From: Roseibium sp. TrichSKD4
Lineage (GTDB): Bacteria > Pseudomonadota > Alphaproteobacteria > Rhizobiales > Stappiaceae
NCBI RefSeq assembly: GCF_000148725.1
Contig: NZ_GL476304.1
Coordinates: 156,496-212,060, forward strand
DNA: 55,565 nt
Direction of reading: 5' to 3'
Below are positions 27,343 to 37,264 of this stretch, piece after piece. The position numbers and the translations under genes were made by a program. Every line of letters begins with the position of its first letter. Positions within the stretch are counted from its first letter, which is position 1. Below the pieces are notes generated by a model. It was not told where the DNA came from. It searched no databases and saw only the letters and a list, made by a program, of their open reading frames with translations.

Positions 27343-27768
27343 TCAATGTTGAAACGATTCCTTAATCGCGCCAAATCGGTTCTCCATACGGAACTGCTGA
27401 TCAGCCTCTTGAGTGACTTCTTTTGAGTTTTTCTCGATGTCCAAATCTGAGAGTGAAACTTGTCCCGCAGGGTTATCACAAATGGGTCGGAAGCCTCGTC
27501 CTTGATGGCGCTCAACGCGAACGCTGCTGCCGTTTTCAGCTTCCCTTTGGGTCCAGACGACGGTGTAAGGCCGGAGCCAATATTTGTGTCCGCAATAGTG
27601 AACCGGATGCAGTCCTTCACCCGGGCGTTTGAAAATCTGGTGGCTCCCCAAAAAATCATGATGAGGAGTTCTCGACACAATATAGATTTCGGAATTTGGG
27701 GCAGCGATCGGGCTTCCAACAGAAATGGTCAGACAGGCGAAACTGACAGTAAGGGTTTTAAAAATCAT
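27343..27768 (-). CDS. Exported small protein, three-gene paralogue array (member 3)
   Basis: This 141-residue protein has a signal peptide ending near residue 22 (SVGSPIA then APN). Its mature part aligns with member 2: YIVSRTPHHDFLGSHQIFKR, HYCGHKYWLRPYTVVWTQRE, GRGFRPIC and NRFGAIKESF. The Cys pair, the GSH triplet and the W[ST] after TV are kept in all three. This is probably the first gene of the array in transcription order. It is a family without a name known to me; a periplasmic disulfide-bonded domain is the best structural guess. Confidence 0.75.
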   Translation of the reverse strand: MIFKTLTVSFACLTISVGSPIAAPNSEIYIVSRTPHHDFLGSHQIFKRPGEGLHPVHYCGHKYWLRPYTVVWTQREAENGSSVRVERHQGRGFRPICDNPAGQVSLSDLDIEKNSKEVTQEADQQFRMENRFGAIKESFQH

Positions 27769-27882
27769 CTCGGCACCAAGTTCATTGCCGTATGCATACT
27801 AGCCGGACTTTCTGTACAAAAAGCTACCAAACAAAAGGCGATTGCTTCAAATAAGTCAACAAAAACAATATAATAGGCAGAA

Positions 27883-28398
27883 CTATCGACTTAGCAGAAG
27901 TTGCAGTGCATGAGCGGCAGTTACGCACCGGATCCCCGATCTCCCGGTGTCGGGAAATACGATCTTTTCAGTGCGCGTGGGGCTATTTGAAAGCGCGAAC
28001 CCGAAGCAAACAGTTCCGACGGGTTTTGCAGCCGTGCCCCCGCCCGGTCCGGCAATGCCTGTGACAGAAACAGCAGCCGATGCATTTGAATGTTGAAGAG
28101 CGCCTAGAGCCATGGCTGCTGCAACTTCTTCACTGACAGCGCCATGATTGATCAAGTCTTGCTCGGAAACGCCAAGCATTTCCCTTTTCGCTTCATTGGA
28201 ATAGGTGACAAAACCCCGGTCGACGACTGCAGAAGACCCCGCAATTTCAGTCAAAAGGCTGGCAATCAATCCACCTGTACAGGATTCAGCTGTTGCAACC
28301 ATTTGGCCAGCGGCGCTGTAGCTTTCAATCACCTTTTGCGCCTGCGCAATCAGGCTCTCTAGGGTCGGTGCGGAAGCTGCTTTTGGCATCTGCTTCAC
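27883..28398 (-). CDS. CinA-family nicotinamide-nucleotide amidohydrolase (PncC-like)
   Basis: This 171-residue protein consists of the CinA C-terminal domain alone. PncC activity removes the amide from nicotinamide mononucleotide, recycling it to NaMN for NAD synthesis. The active-site region is MVATAESCTGGLIASLLTEI with its Ser and Thr, and a second family motif is VSVTGIAGPGGGTAAKPVGT. The start is GTG at 28398, overlapping the ispDF stop by four bases (GTGA), or ATG at 28389. Translational coupling to ispDF is therefore likely. The competence-related N-terminal domain found in long CinA proteins is absent, as usual in this class. Confidence 0.9.
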   Translation of the reverse strand: MKQMPKAASAPTLESLIAQAQKVIESYSAAGQMVATAESCTGGLIASLLTEIAGSSAVVDRGFVTYSNEAKREMLGVSEQDLINHGAVSEEVAAAMALGALQHSNASAAVSVTGIAGPGGGTAAKPVGTVCFGFALSNSPTRTEKIVFPDTGRSGIRCVTAAHALQLLLSR

Positions 28399-29642
28399 TC
28401 ATCGGTGTCATTAAAGGGAAGGCGGAGCGTCGCTGTGGCCAGACAAGCTATCCCTTCTTTGCGACCAGTAAAACCAAGTCGTTCCGACGTTGTAGCCTTC
28501 ACCGAAACGCGTCCAATTGGCAGGCCGCAGATTTGGGCCACCGATTGACGCAGCGCGTCCCTATGATGTCCAATCTTCGGAGCTTCGCAAACCACTGTCA
28601 CATCAACATGCGCTACACGACCGCCGCGCTTGCGGACCAGATTAAGGGCATGGACCAGGAATTGATCAGAAGCGGCACCTTTCCATTGCGGGTCGGAAGG
28701 TGGAAAATGGCTGCCAATATCGCCATCTGCCAGCCCCCCCAAAATGGCATCTGTAATTGCATGCAGCACCACATCGGCATCTGAATGGCCTTTAAGCTTC
28801 TGTGTGTGAGGGATGCTCACCCCACCCAAAATGACAGCTTCTCCATCTTCAAATGCGTGCACATCGTATCCCTGACCGACACGAATATCACCAAGGTCTG
28901 CCAGAGAGTTGGATTGTGAAAGTGGTTCGCTTGTCATTTGCTCGGCTTGTCTTTCTGCTTTTTGAAGATCGACAGGTGTGGTTATCTTGAAATTGTCCGG
29001 AGAACCTTCGCAAATTGAAATATCGGCTCCCTGCCATTCCGCCAATCCAATATCATCGGTAAAGGTGCGGGTGTCTTCACCATCAGCCAGTCTGTGCCAT
29101 TGAAGAATGTCATTGAGCGGAAAAGACTGTGGGGTCTGCGCAGCCCAAAGGCCGGAACGATCAACCGTCTCAAGACCATTATCAGTCGCGCGCTTAATCG
29201 TGTCGACGACAGGAATTGCCGTTAGAACTGCTTTTGAGCCACTTTGCAAAAGATCCAGATTGCCAGAAATAATATCCTGAGACACAAAGGGACGCGCGCC
29301 ATCGTGGATCAGCACATATTTCACTCCAAGGCCATTTAATGCCTCCAATCCACTTCGCACAGATTGCTGACGCGTATCACCACCGATGATCGGGCCTTGG
29401 CACTTGTCCCGATGGCTGGATGGTAACTCCTGAAGGCTGGCCTGAAATAACTCATGATCATCCTCGCCGATGACGGCCGCGATCTCATCGATATCTGGGT
29501 GACGCGCCAGTGCATTCAGTGTATGGGACAACACGCTTGCGGAGCCAATATGCCGATATTGTTTGGGCAAATCATCAGGTGATGAAGACAGACGCGTGCC
29601 TTGACCTGCTGCCACCACAAGAGCCGCTACCCGATCTGTCAT
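28395..29642 (-). CDS. ispDF: Bifunctional IspD/IspF (MEP isoprenoid pathway)
   Basis: This 415-residue fusion performs two steps of the methylerythritol phosphate pathway: CTP-dependent formation of CDP-ME (IspD part) and cyclisation of CDP-ME phosphate to MEcPP (IspF part). The IspD half starts VAALVVAAGQGTRLSS and includes VLIHDGARPFV. The IspF half starts near residue 258 with IRVGQGYDVHAF, carries GHSDADVVLHAITDAILGG with zinc-binding Asp/His residues, and ends with TTSERLGFTGRKEGIACLA. Fusion of the two is common in alphaproteobacteria. The start at 29642 gives the canonical N-terminus; the open frame continues upstream without homology. It is divergent from dusB. Confidence 0.95.
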   Translation of the reverse strand: MTDRVAALVVAAGQGTRLSSSPDDLPKQYRHIGSASVLSHTLNALARHPDIDEIAAVIGEDDHELFQASLQELPSSHRDKCQGPIIGGDTRQQSVRSGLEALNGLGVKYVLIHDGARPFVSQDIISGNLDLLQSGSKAVLTAIPVVDTIKRATDNGLETVDRSGLWAAQTPQSFPLNDILQWHRLADGEDTRTFTDDIGLAEWQGADISICEGSPDNFKITTPVDLQKAERQAEQMTSEPLSQSNSLADLGDIRVGQGYDVHAFEDGEAVILGGVSIPHTQKLKGHSDADVVLHAITDAILGGLADGDIGSHFPPSDPQWKGAASDQFLVHALNLVRKRGGRVAHVDVTVVCEAPKIGHHRDALRQSVAQICGLPIGRVSVKATTSERLGFTGRKEGIACLATATLRLPFNDTDE

Positions 29643-29796
29643 GAAACTCTCCGAACCTTTGGTCCGTGTGGTTCTGGCAAATGGACCGGGGGAGTGCAAC
29701 TGGCGTGTTGCCTTCACACAGGTTTCCGCTTGCTGAATGATCAAAAATGTCCAATATATAGGCATGAAGTAAATGTGCGCAAAAAAAGAGCAATCA

Positions 29797-30837
29797 ATGA
29801 CGCAGGCCGCGGAAGAAAACAGACGCAGCGAAGTACGTATCGGTCGACACATCCTTGATGTGCCGGCGGTGCTCGCGCCCATGTCTGGTGTGACTGACTT
29901 ACCGTTCCGGCGCTTTGCGGCGAGGTACGGCGCCGGGATGGTCGTCAGTGAAATGGTCGCCAGCGAATCCTTTGTCAAAGGCGACGCAGAAACTCAAATG
30001 CGCGCAGAGGCTCAGAACAACGGGCTTCACGTTGTTCAGCTTGCGGGTCGCGAGGCTCGTTGGATGGGCGAGGCGGCCAAAACGATCGCGGACCTTGGGG
30101 CAGATATCATCGATATCAATATGGGATGCCCTGCAAAGAAGGTCACCAGTGGGTATTCCGGCTCCGCCTTGATGCGTGACCTTGATCATGCCCTGACATT
30201 GATTGAGGCGACTGTTGAGGCTGTGGATGTCCCGGTAACGCTAAAAATGCGCCTTGGCTGGGATCATGACAGTATCAACGCCCCTGAACTCGCGCGCCGT
30301 GCCGAAAATGCGGGGATCCAGCTGATCACAGTTCACGGGCGCACACGCAATCAGTTTTACAAAGGGACCGCTGATTGGTCGGCGATCGCCGCGGTAAAAC
30401 AGGAAATTTCAGTTCCTCTGATCGCAAATGGCGATTGTCAGAGCTATGACGATGCCAGCGAGATGTTGGCGCGCTCTGGTGCTGATGCCGTCATGATTGG
30501 CAGGGGCGCATACGGGAGGCCTTGGCTCCCGGGTCACATCGGGACCTATTTGAAATCCGGAATTAGAACGCCGCAACCCGATGCCAACGAATTCGCAGAT
30601 CTGGCGCGCGAACATTATGATGCACTGCTCATTCACTATGGAGAGCGGGCCGGCAATCGCATTGCACGTAAACATCTTGGCTGGTATTTCGATCTAGCAG
30701 CCACGCCAGACAATCTCCCATCCGAACTTAAGCGCAAAATCATGACTGCGGACGACACCGCCTTTGTGCAATCGGCACTGCGAGATTGGACACCAGATGA
30801 CAATCCGGACATTCCAGAAGAAAGGGCTGTTGCGTGA
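29797..30837 (+). CDS. dusB: tRNA-dihydrouridine synthase DusB
   Basis: This flavin enzyme of about 346 residues reduces uridine to dihydrouridine in tRNA. Motifs are [13 protein letters not shown] (FMN site, N-terminal), [20 protein letters not shown] with the catalytic Cys, TLKMRLGWD, and [17 protein letters not shown] small helical C-terminal domain follows. The start is taken as ATG 29797; an ATG at 29773 would add eight residues. The stop overlaps the GTG start of ntrB by four bases. This is the classical dusB(nifR3)-ntrB-ntrC arrangement, in which dusB leads the nitrogen-regulation operon. Confidence 0.95.
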   Translation: MTQAAEENRRSEVRIGRHILDVPAVLAPMSGVTDLPFRRFAARYGAGMVVSEMVASESFVKGDAETQMRAEAQNNGLHVVQLAGREARWMGEAAKTIADLGADIIDINMGCPAKKVTSGYSGSALMRDLDHALTLIEATVEAVDVPVTLKMRLGWDHDSINAPELARRAENAGIQLITVHGRTRNQFYKGTADWSAIAAVKQEISVPLIANGDCQSYDDASEMLARSGADAVMIGRGAYGRPWLPGHIGTYLKSGIRTPQPDANEFADLAREHYDALLIHYGERAGNRIARKHLGWYFDLAATPDNLPSELKRKIMTADDTAFVQSALRDWTPDDNPDIPEERAVA

Positions 30838-31985
30838 GCCTTGTGGATACAGACGCCCAACGCGCTGAAACCCTGACCAGCGATGGACCAACCATCTTGG
30901 ATGCGCTGCCACATCCGGTGTTGCTGGTTGCGCCCGACGGGGTCATTGAGTCGGCTAATATGGCTGCCGAGATATTCATGCGCAGCAGTGTTTCTGTCTT
31001 GCGCCGTCACCCCATCAGCGCGTTCATCCCCTTTGGAAGCCCGCTTTTGACTCTTATTGAGCAGGTTCGTGAGCGCGGGGCGCCTGTCAACGAATACAAG
31101 GTGGATATAGGCTCTCCGCGTATTGGGAGCCCAAAGATCGTCGACATCAACGCGTCCCCGGTTGCTCAACGTCCAGGTGCTGTTGTCCTGATGTTTCAGG
31201 AACGCACAATGGCAGAGAAAATCGACCGCCAACTAACGTCTAGGGGGGCGGCACGAACTGTCACGGGGCTGGCAGCCATGCTGGCCCACGAGATCAAGAA
31301 TCCTTTGTCCGGCATTCGAGGTGCAGCGCAACTTCTTGAACAATCTGTCGAGGAAGAAGACCGGGCCTTGACCCAGCTGATCACCGACGAAACCGATAGG
31401 ATCGTAAAACTCGTTGATCGGATGGAAGTGTTTTCAGATGAACGTCCGATTGAGCGCGAACCGGTCAACATTCATATCGTGCTCGATCATGTGAAACGCT
31501 TGGCTGAAAACGGGTTCGCACGTCATCTGAAGATCACCGAAGAATATGACCCGTCCTTGCCGGACATGTACGCGAACAAGGATCAATTGATCCAGGTGTT
31601 CCTGAACCTCCTGAAGAATGCCAGCGAGGCGATTGGTGATCGGCATGATGGTGAAATCAAAATGCGTACATCGTTCCGGCCCGGTGTCCGGCTGTCTGTG
31701 CCAGGTACCGACAATCGTGTGACGTTGCCGCTTGAATTTTGCATTGAAGACAATGGCCCCGGCGTGCCTGAAGACCTTGTCTCTCACATGTTTGAACCGT
31801 TTATCACCACCAAGACAAACGGATCCGGTCTCGGATTGGCGCTGGTGGCTAAAATTATTGGTGACCATGGCGGCGTTATTGAATGTGACAGCAAGCCAAG
31901 AGACACCGTGTTCCGCATCCTGATGCCGGCCTACTCGGATGCCGCATCAGAGAATTCCGCCCAGCCATCTCCACGAGGTCTGTAA
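30834..31985 (+). CDS. ntrB: Nitrogen regulation sensor histidine kinase NtrB
   Basis: NtrB (383 residues) is a cytoplasmic two-component kinase/phosphatase that, under control of PII proteins, sets the phosphorylation of NtrC according to nitrogen status. A PAS domain occupies about residues 18-125. The dimerisation/phosphoacceptor helix carries His152 in [20 protein letters not shown]. The ATP-binding domain shows [10 protein letters not shown] (N box), [11 protein letters not shown] and [17 protein letters not shown] (G boxes). No membrane segments are present. The GTG start at 30834 overlaps the dusB stop, and ntrC follows after one base, so the three are translationally coupled. Confidence 0.95.
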   Translation: MSLVDTDAQRAETLTSDGPTILDALPHPVLLVAPDGVIESANMAAEIFMRSSVSVLRRHPISAFIPFGSPLLTLIEQVRERGAPVNEYKVDIGSPRIGSPKIVDINASPVAQRPGAVVLMFQERTMAEKIDRQLTSRGAARTVTGLAAMLAHEIKNPLSGIRGAAQLLEQSVEEEDRALTQLITDETDRIVKLVDRMEVFSDERPIEREPVNIHIVLDHVKRLAENGFARHLKITEEYDPSLPDMYANKDQLIQVFLNLLKNASEAIGDRHDGEIKMRTSFRPGVRLSVPGTDNRVTLPLEFCIEDNGPGVPEDLVSHMFEPFITTKTNGSGLGLALVAKIIGDHGGVIECDSKPRDTVFRILMPAYSDAASENSAQPSPRGL

Positions 31986-31986
31986 C

Positions 31987-33426
31987 ATGCCAACAGGTAC
32001 CATTCTTGTTGCCGATGATGATGCTGCGATCCGCACCGTCTTGAACCAGGCTTTATCCCGCGCTGGCTACACGGTTCGGGTGACCTCCAATGCCACCACA
32101 TTGTGGCGATGGGTGAGTTCTGGTGACGGTGATCTCGTCATTACGGATGTGGTTATGCCCGACGAGAACATCTTTGACGTTCTGCCACGAATGAAGAAGG
32201 CACGTCCCGATCTCCCAATCCTTGTCATGAGTGCACAAAACACTTTCATGACCGCCATCAAGGCCTCTGAAAAAGGCGCATATGATTATCTACCAAAGCC
32301 TTTTGATCTGAAAGAAATGATCAATATCGTTGGGCGCGCTTTGGAAGAGCCGAAGGCGTCTCGGCCTCACGTGGCCGAAGACCTTGGTGAGCATATGCCG
32401 CTTGTTGGCCGCTCACCAGCCATGCAGGAGATCTATCGCGTTCTCGCTCGTCTCATGCAAACCGACTTGACTGTGATGATCAACGGGGAGTCGGGAACCG
32501 GCAAGGAATTGGTTGCGCGGGCGCTCCATGACTATGGCAAGCGTCGAAACGGTCCATTTGTTGCCATCAACATGGCCGCAATCCCGAAAGACCTCATTGA
32601 GGCAGAACTTTTCGGACACGAGAAAGGGGCGTTTACAGGTGCACAACATCGCTCCACTGGCCGCTTTGAACAAGCAGAAGGAGGGACTCTCTTTCTTGAC
32701 GAAATTGGCGACATGCCAATGGAGGCTCAAACGCGGCTTTTACGGGTACTGCAACAGGGAGAGTATACGACCGTTGGTGGTCGGACACCTCTGAAAACCG
32801 ATGTTCGGATTGTGGCGGCAACCAACAAAGACCTCAGACATCTGATCAATCAAGGGCTGTTCCGGGAAGACCTCTATTTCCGTTTGAATGTTGTCCCAAT
32901 TCGCCTCCCACCTCTGAGAGAACGCGTTGACGATATTCCTGACCTTGTGCGTCACTTCTTTTCACTGGCAGAGCAAGAAGGGCTACCACCAAAGCAGATT
33001 GATCAGGCGGCCTTGGCGCTGCTTAGGCGGTATCGTTGGCCCGGGAATATTCGCGAACTTGAGAATCTCATCAGGCGTTTGGCAGCTCTTTATCCGCAAG
33101 ACGTCATTGGAGAGGCATTGCTCGAGCATGAGCTCAGCCAACCGGAGTTTAGCGAAACGGTAGATGACCTCGGGCAAGTGACCGATTTGCGCGGGGCTGT
33201 CGAGCGATATCTTGGAGGCTATTTTGCCAATTTTGGCGAAGCTTTGCCCCCACCAGGCCTCTATCATCGGATTTTACGGGACGTTGAACACCCGCTCATC
33301 AGTGCTGCATTAACGGCTACACGCGGGAATCAGATCAAGGCTGCTGAACTGCTGGGCGTGAACCGGAATACGCTTCGAAAGAAAATCCGTGATCTGGATG
33401 TACAGGTGATGCGCACATCAAAGTAG
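31987..33426 (+). CDS. ntrC: Nitrogen regulation response regulator NtrC
   Basis: NtrC (479 residues) is the sigma-54-dependent activator partnered with NtrB. The receiver domain carries Asp54 in [11 protein letters not shown]. The AAA+ domain shows [19 protein letters not shown] (Walker A), [19 protein letters not shown] (intact GAFTGA loop contacting sigma-54) and [13 protein letters not shown] (Walker B). The C-terminal Fis-type helix-turn-helix is [19 protein letters not shown]. The start at 31987 lies one base after ntrB and places the receiver domain at the very N-terminus; upstream in-frame codons overlap ntrB and are not needed. Confidence 0.96.
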   Translation: MPTGTILVADDDAAIRTVLNQALSRAGYTVRVTSNATTLWRWVSSGDGDLVITDVVMPDENIFDVLPRMKKARPDLPILVMSAQNTFMTAIKASEKGAYDYLPKPFDLKEMINIVGRALEEPKASRPHVAEDLGEHMPLVGRSPAMQEIYRVLARLMQTDLTVMINGESGTGKELVARALHDYGKRRNGPFVAINMAAIPKDLIEAELFGHEKGAFTGAQHRSTGRFEQAEGGTLFLDEIGDMPMEAQTRLLRVLQQGEYTTVGGRTPLKTDVRIVAATNKDLRHLINQGLFREDLYFRLNVVPIRLPPLRERVDDIPDLVRHFFSLAEQEGLPPKQIDQAALALLRRYRWPGNIRELENLIRRLAALYPQDVIGEALLEHELSQPEFSETVDDLGQVTDLRGAVERYLGGYFANFGEALPPPGLYHRILRDVEHPLISAALTATRGNQIKAAELLGVNRNTLRKKIRDLDVQVMRTSK

Positions 33427-33576
33427 GTGGACTTGGCTGAGGGCTAGAGGCGAGTCTGCCCGTAAAAGTCATCAACAGCCTTAGTGGTTTAAAAAGTCCC
33501 AATGTCGTAATTTCGCAACATTGTGTGATATGTCTGCCTCAGTTGCGTTCGGGATCAATGGCAAGATGAAAGCAGA

Positions 33577-35817
33577 ATGATTTTAGAAACGCCCCAAAGC
33601 GCAGTTTTCAAACAAGTGAACAGCGGTCGGGCAGCAAGGCGCATCGGTCTTGCGGTCATGGTTCTCGCACTATTGGCGATTGGGGTGACGTTCGCCATTT
33701 TGATGGGTTTGACCCCGATTGCGCCAACGCAACAAGTTATTTGGATAGCTATGGCCGTCAATGGCGGCCTTGCTTTATTGCTCGTCCTCGCAATCGGCTG
33801 GGAGATCGGCAAGCTGATCTCTGCACGGCGTAAGGGCAGGGCGGCAGCACGCCTCCATGTACGAATTGTTACGCTGTTCAGCGTGGTGGCTGCTATTCCA
33901 GCCGTATTGATGGCAATCTTGGCAGCGGTCACACTTGATCAGGGATTGGATCGCTGGTTTGAAGACCGGACACGTAACATCATCGATAACGCGTTGACTG
34001 TTGCAAATGCTTACTTGAACGAGCACGGCAGTGTCCTGCGGGCTGATTTGATTGCAATGGCGAACGACGTCGATCGCTCCAAGTCGATCTATGAATTCGA
34101 ACCCACGCGTTTCGACAGCTTCTTCCGGGCACAAACTCAGATCCGTGGCATGTTAGGAGCGTACATCATCAACTCCGGTGGGGAAGTAATCACACGCGTC
34201 GTGACAGATCCGCGGGCCAACATCCTAATTCCTCCAAAATGGAGTATTGCTCAGGCTCGGTCAGGCGATCCGATCATGATTGCACCAGGCCGATCCAACC
34301 TTGTTGGCGGGATCATGAAACTCAACGCGTTTGATGATTTCTTTCTTTACACGACGCGCGTTATCGACCCCAGAGTGATCGAATACATGAACCTCGCGCA
34401 GGCAGGTGCTTCCGAATACGCAGAACTCGAGAAAAGTCGTTTTGGCGTACAGGTCGCATTTGCGCTTGTCTATCTTGGTGTTGCGCTTGTTTTGTTGCTT
34501 TCTTCGATCTGGATCGGGTTCGGTTTTGCCAACCGCCTTGTGTCACCCATCCGAAATTTGATCTCCGCAGCTGACGCGGTTTCCAAGGGCAATCTGGATG
34601 TAAAGGTCGAAACCTCGAGAGCATCTGGAGACCTTGCCAATCTTGGAGACACGTTCAACAAGATGACGGGCCAGCTGCTTGGGCAACGGGATGCCCTTAT
34701 GGCCGCCAACGAACAGATTGATCGGCGGCGGCGGTTCAACGAGGCTGTTCTGTCCGGCGTCTCAACAGGCGTAATTGGCATCGATGATGAGGGATCTATT
34801 CGTCTTGCCAATCGTTCAGCGGAAAACCTCCTCGAAAATGCTGAAGTGGCGATCCTGAACAAACCCTTGGTTGAAGTCGTACCCGAGTTGACCGAGCTTA
34901 TTTCAGAAGTTGTCACGACTGGTGAAAGCCGAGCGCATGAAAAACAGATTTCGATCAAGCGGGGTGGTCGGACCCGAACCTTCAATGTCCGTATCACAAG
35001 CGAAAAATCGACGCGGCAAGAACATGGGCACGTAGTCACGATAGATGACATCACCGATTTGGTCTCGGCACAAAGAAACTCGGCGTGGGCAGATGTCGCC
35101 CGTCGTATTGCTCATGAGATCAAGAACCCTTTGACCCCAATTCAACTGTCTGCTGAGCGCATTCGCAGACGATACGGTAAGAAGATTGAAGAAGACCGGA
35201 CTGTTTTCGATCAGTGTATCGACACGATCATCCGACAAGTGGGCGACATTGGGCAGATGGTGGACGAATTTTCGTCGTTTGCCCGCATGCGAAAACCGAC
35301 AAAGGTGAAATCCGATTTGCGTAACGCCGTTCGTGAGGCTGCGTTTATGCAAACAGTCGCAAATCCGGATATCTCGATTACAACACAGTTCCCGGACGAA
35401 GATGTTGAGGCCACATTTGATCCCCGCCTACTTGGCCAAGCGCTGACCAATGTTATCAAGAACGCAACCGAGGCCGTGTCAGCGCGGGAGGGAAAGGACC
35501 TTCAAGACGGCAAGATCAGCGTCACGCTTGCCAAACGCGACGACGGAATTCTTGTTATTGACGTCATCGACAACGGCATAGGTCTGCCGGATGAACACCG
35601 CCACCGATTGCTGGAGCCGTATATGACAACACGGGAAAAGGGCACCGGTCTCGGCCTCGCAATCGTTCGCAAGATCATGGAAGACCATGGCGGCGGAATT
35701 GAACTGATGGACGCCCTGGCAGTCGAAAACAAGCAAACCGGCACGATGGTGCGTCTCACTTTGGCAGCAAAGCCCGCCGAAGAGCCGGAAAACGAACAGA
35801 ACACTGAAACTGAGTAA
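33577..35817 (+). CDS. ntrY: Two-component sensor histidine kinase NtrY
   Basis: NtrY (746 residues) is the membrane sensor of the second nitrogen/redox-related two-component pair. Membrane segments are predicted near residues 22-45, 53-77, 96-120 and 292-315; the large loop between the third and fourth is probably periplasmic. A HAMP linker (320-372), a PAS domain (about 385-495) and the kinase core follow, with His513 in [19 protein letters not shown]. The ATP site is marked by IDNGIGLPDEHRH and TTREKGTGLGLAIVRKI. It is separated from ntrC by 150 bases, which may contain its own promoter, and from ntrX by 11 bases. Confidence 0.95.
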   Translation: MILETPQSAVFKQVNSGRAARRIGLAVMVLALLAIGVTFAILMGLTPIAPTQQVIWIAMAVNGGLALLLVLAIGWEIGKLISARRKGRAAARLHVRIVTLFSVVAAIPAVLMAILAAVTLDQGLDRWFEDRTRNIIDNALTVANAYLNEHGSVLRADLIAMANDVDRSKSIYEFEPTRFDSFFRAQTQIRGMLGAYIINSGGEVITRVVTDPRANILIPPKWSIAQARSGDPIMIAPGRSNLVGGIMKLNAFDDFFLYTTRVIDPRVIEYMNLAQAGASEYAELEKSRFGVQVAFALVYLGVALVLLLSSIWIGFGFANRLVSPIRNLISAADAVSKGNLDVKVETSRASGDLANLGDTFNKMTGQLLGQRDALMAANEQIDRRRRFNEAVLSGVSTGVIGIDDEGSIRLANRSAENLLENAEVAILNKPLVEVVPELTELISEVVTTGESRAHEKQISIKRGGRTRTFNVRITSEKSTRQEHGHVVTIDDITDLVSAQRNSAWADVARRIAHEIKNPLTPIQLSAERIRRRYGKKIEEDRTVFDQCIDTIIRQVGDIGQMVDEFSSFARMRKPTKVKSDLRNAVREAAFMQTVANPDISITTQFPDEDVEATFDPRLLGQALTNVIKNATEAVSAREGKDLQDGKISVTLAKRDDGILVIDVIDNGIGLPDEHRHRLLEPYMTTREKGTGLGLAIVRKIMEDHGGGIELMDALAVENKQTGTMVRLTLAAKPAEEPENEQNTETE

Positions 35818-35828
35818 GCTGACACCCT

Positions 35829-37196
35829 ATGGCACATGACATTCTAGTCGTTGATGACGAAGCAGATATTCGCGACATGATCGCCGGCATCCTGGATGAC
35901 GAGGGATTTGAAACGCGAACAGCTAGCAACTCCGACACCGCCATTGAGGCAATTAAGTCCCGGCGACCGTCACTGGTGGTTCTCGATATCTGGCTACAGG
36001 GCAGCCGGTTGGACGGACTAGCCCTTTTGGACGTCATTAAAGAGACCGATGCGGACCTACCCGTGGTGATTATTTCCGGCCACGGAAATGTCGAAACCGC
36101 TGTCTCTGCTATCAAGCGTGGCGCTTATGACTATATCGAGAAACCGTTCAAGGCGGACCGGTTGATCCATATCACCGAGCGCGCGCTGGAAGCCTCCAGC
36201 CTGAAACGTGAAATTCGGGACCTGAAACAAAGAAGTGTCGATACGTTTGATATTATCGGCAATTCGAGCGCGACCCAGCAACTGCGCCAGACCATTCAGA
36301 AAATCGCGGGAACCAACAGCCGCATTTTGATTACAGGCCCGTCTGGTACGGGCAAAGAACTCAGCGCACGAATGATCCACCACACCTCGCCGCGCGCGGC
36401 CAGCCCGTTTGTTGTGCTGAATGCTGCAACAATCACGCCGGAACGGATGGAAGAAGAGCTATTCGGCATAGAGGAGAGTGACGGGTCTTTAAAGAAGGTC
36501 GGAGCCCTTGAAGAGGCCCACGGTGGGACACTCTATCTTGATGAAATTGCGGATATGCCAAGCGAAACGCAAGGCAAGATCCTCCGTGTTCTGGTCGATC
36601 AAAGCTTTACCCGAGTTGGTGGAAATACAAGAGTTCAGGTGGATATCCGGATCCTTTCGTCAACATCCAGAAATCTGGAAAGCAATATTGCATCAGGGAC
36701 TTTCAGACAAGACCTCTACCATCGTTTGAGCGTGGTGCCTTTACGTGTTCCGGGCTTGTCTGAGCGTCGCGAAGATATTCCGGTCTTGGTCAAACACTTC
36801 ATGGAACAAATTTCGACCGCGTCCGGCATACCACTGCGTCCAATCGCGGACGATGCCATGGCTGTGCTGCAAACTCATGATTGGCCGGGCAACGTTCGTC
36901 AGCTGCGCAACAATGTGGAACGCTTGCTTATCCTGTCCCGCGGCGAACCAGATAGCATCATTACCGCGGACCTTCTCCCTGCCGAAGTGGGGTCAACGAT
37001 CCCTAACCTGCCCTCAAATGGAGGGGGCGAGCAGTTGATGTCCATGCCTCTGCGCGAAGCGCGCGAAATGTTTGAACGCGACTATTTACAAGCCCAGATC
37101 AAACGGTTTGATAGCAATATTTCCCGAACGGCTGAATTCGTCGGGATGGAAAGGTCCGCCCTTCATCGGAAGCTGAAATCCCTCGGTCTGTCTTGA
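35829..37196 (+). CDS. ntrX: Response regulator NtrX (lacks the GAFTGA loop)
   Basis: NtrX (455 residues) is the partner of NtrY. The receiver domain has Asp53 in LVVLDIWLQGS. The AAA+ domain keeps ITGPSGTGKELSARMIHHTS (Walker A) and GGTLYLDEIADMPSETQGK (Walker B), and the C-terminus is a Fis-type helix-turn-helix (TAEFVGMERSALHRKLKSL). Where NtrC has the sigma-54-contacting GAFTGA, this protein reads FGIEESDGSLKKVGALEEA, so the loop is absent. Sigma-54 activation by the usual mechanism is therefore unlikely; as I recall, the same has been noted for other alphaproteobacterial NtrX proteins. It lies 11 bases after ntrY. Confidence 0.95.
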   Translation: MAHDILVVDDEADIRDMIAGILDDEGFETRTASNSDTAIEAIKSRRPSLVVLDIWLQGSRLDGLALLDVIKETDADLPVVIISGHGNVETAVSAIKRGAYDYIEKPFKADRLIHITERALEASSLKREIRDLKQRSVDTFDIIGNSSATQQLRQTIQKIAGTNSRILITGPSGTGKELSARMIHHTSPRAASPFVVLNAATITPERMEEELFGIEESDGSLKKVGALEEAHGGTLYLDEIADMPSETQGKILRVLVDQSFTRVGGNTRVQVDIRILSSTSRNLESNIASGTFRQDLYHRLSVVPLRVPGLSERREDIPVLVKHFMEQISTASGIPLRPIADDAMAVLQTHDWPGNVRQLRNNVERLLILSRGEPDSIITADLLPAEVGSTIPNLPSNGGGEQLMSMPLREAREMFERDYLQAQIKRFDSNISRTAEFVGMERSALHRKLKSLGLS

Positions 37197-37264
37197 CCTT
37201 GTGTCTGCAACCCGTCATCCATTGTGAAAAGTATCGCAGCTAGAATGCGCAAAGGACATTTTCA

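Noticed and set aside
27300-27719. A 139-codon minus-strand frame overlapping exported paralogue 3
   Set aside because: It is out of frame with the signal-peptide-bearing gene and shows no similarity to the paralogues.
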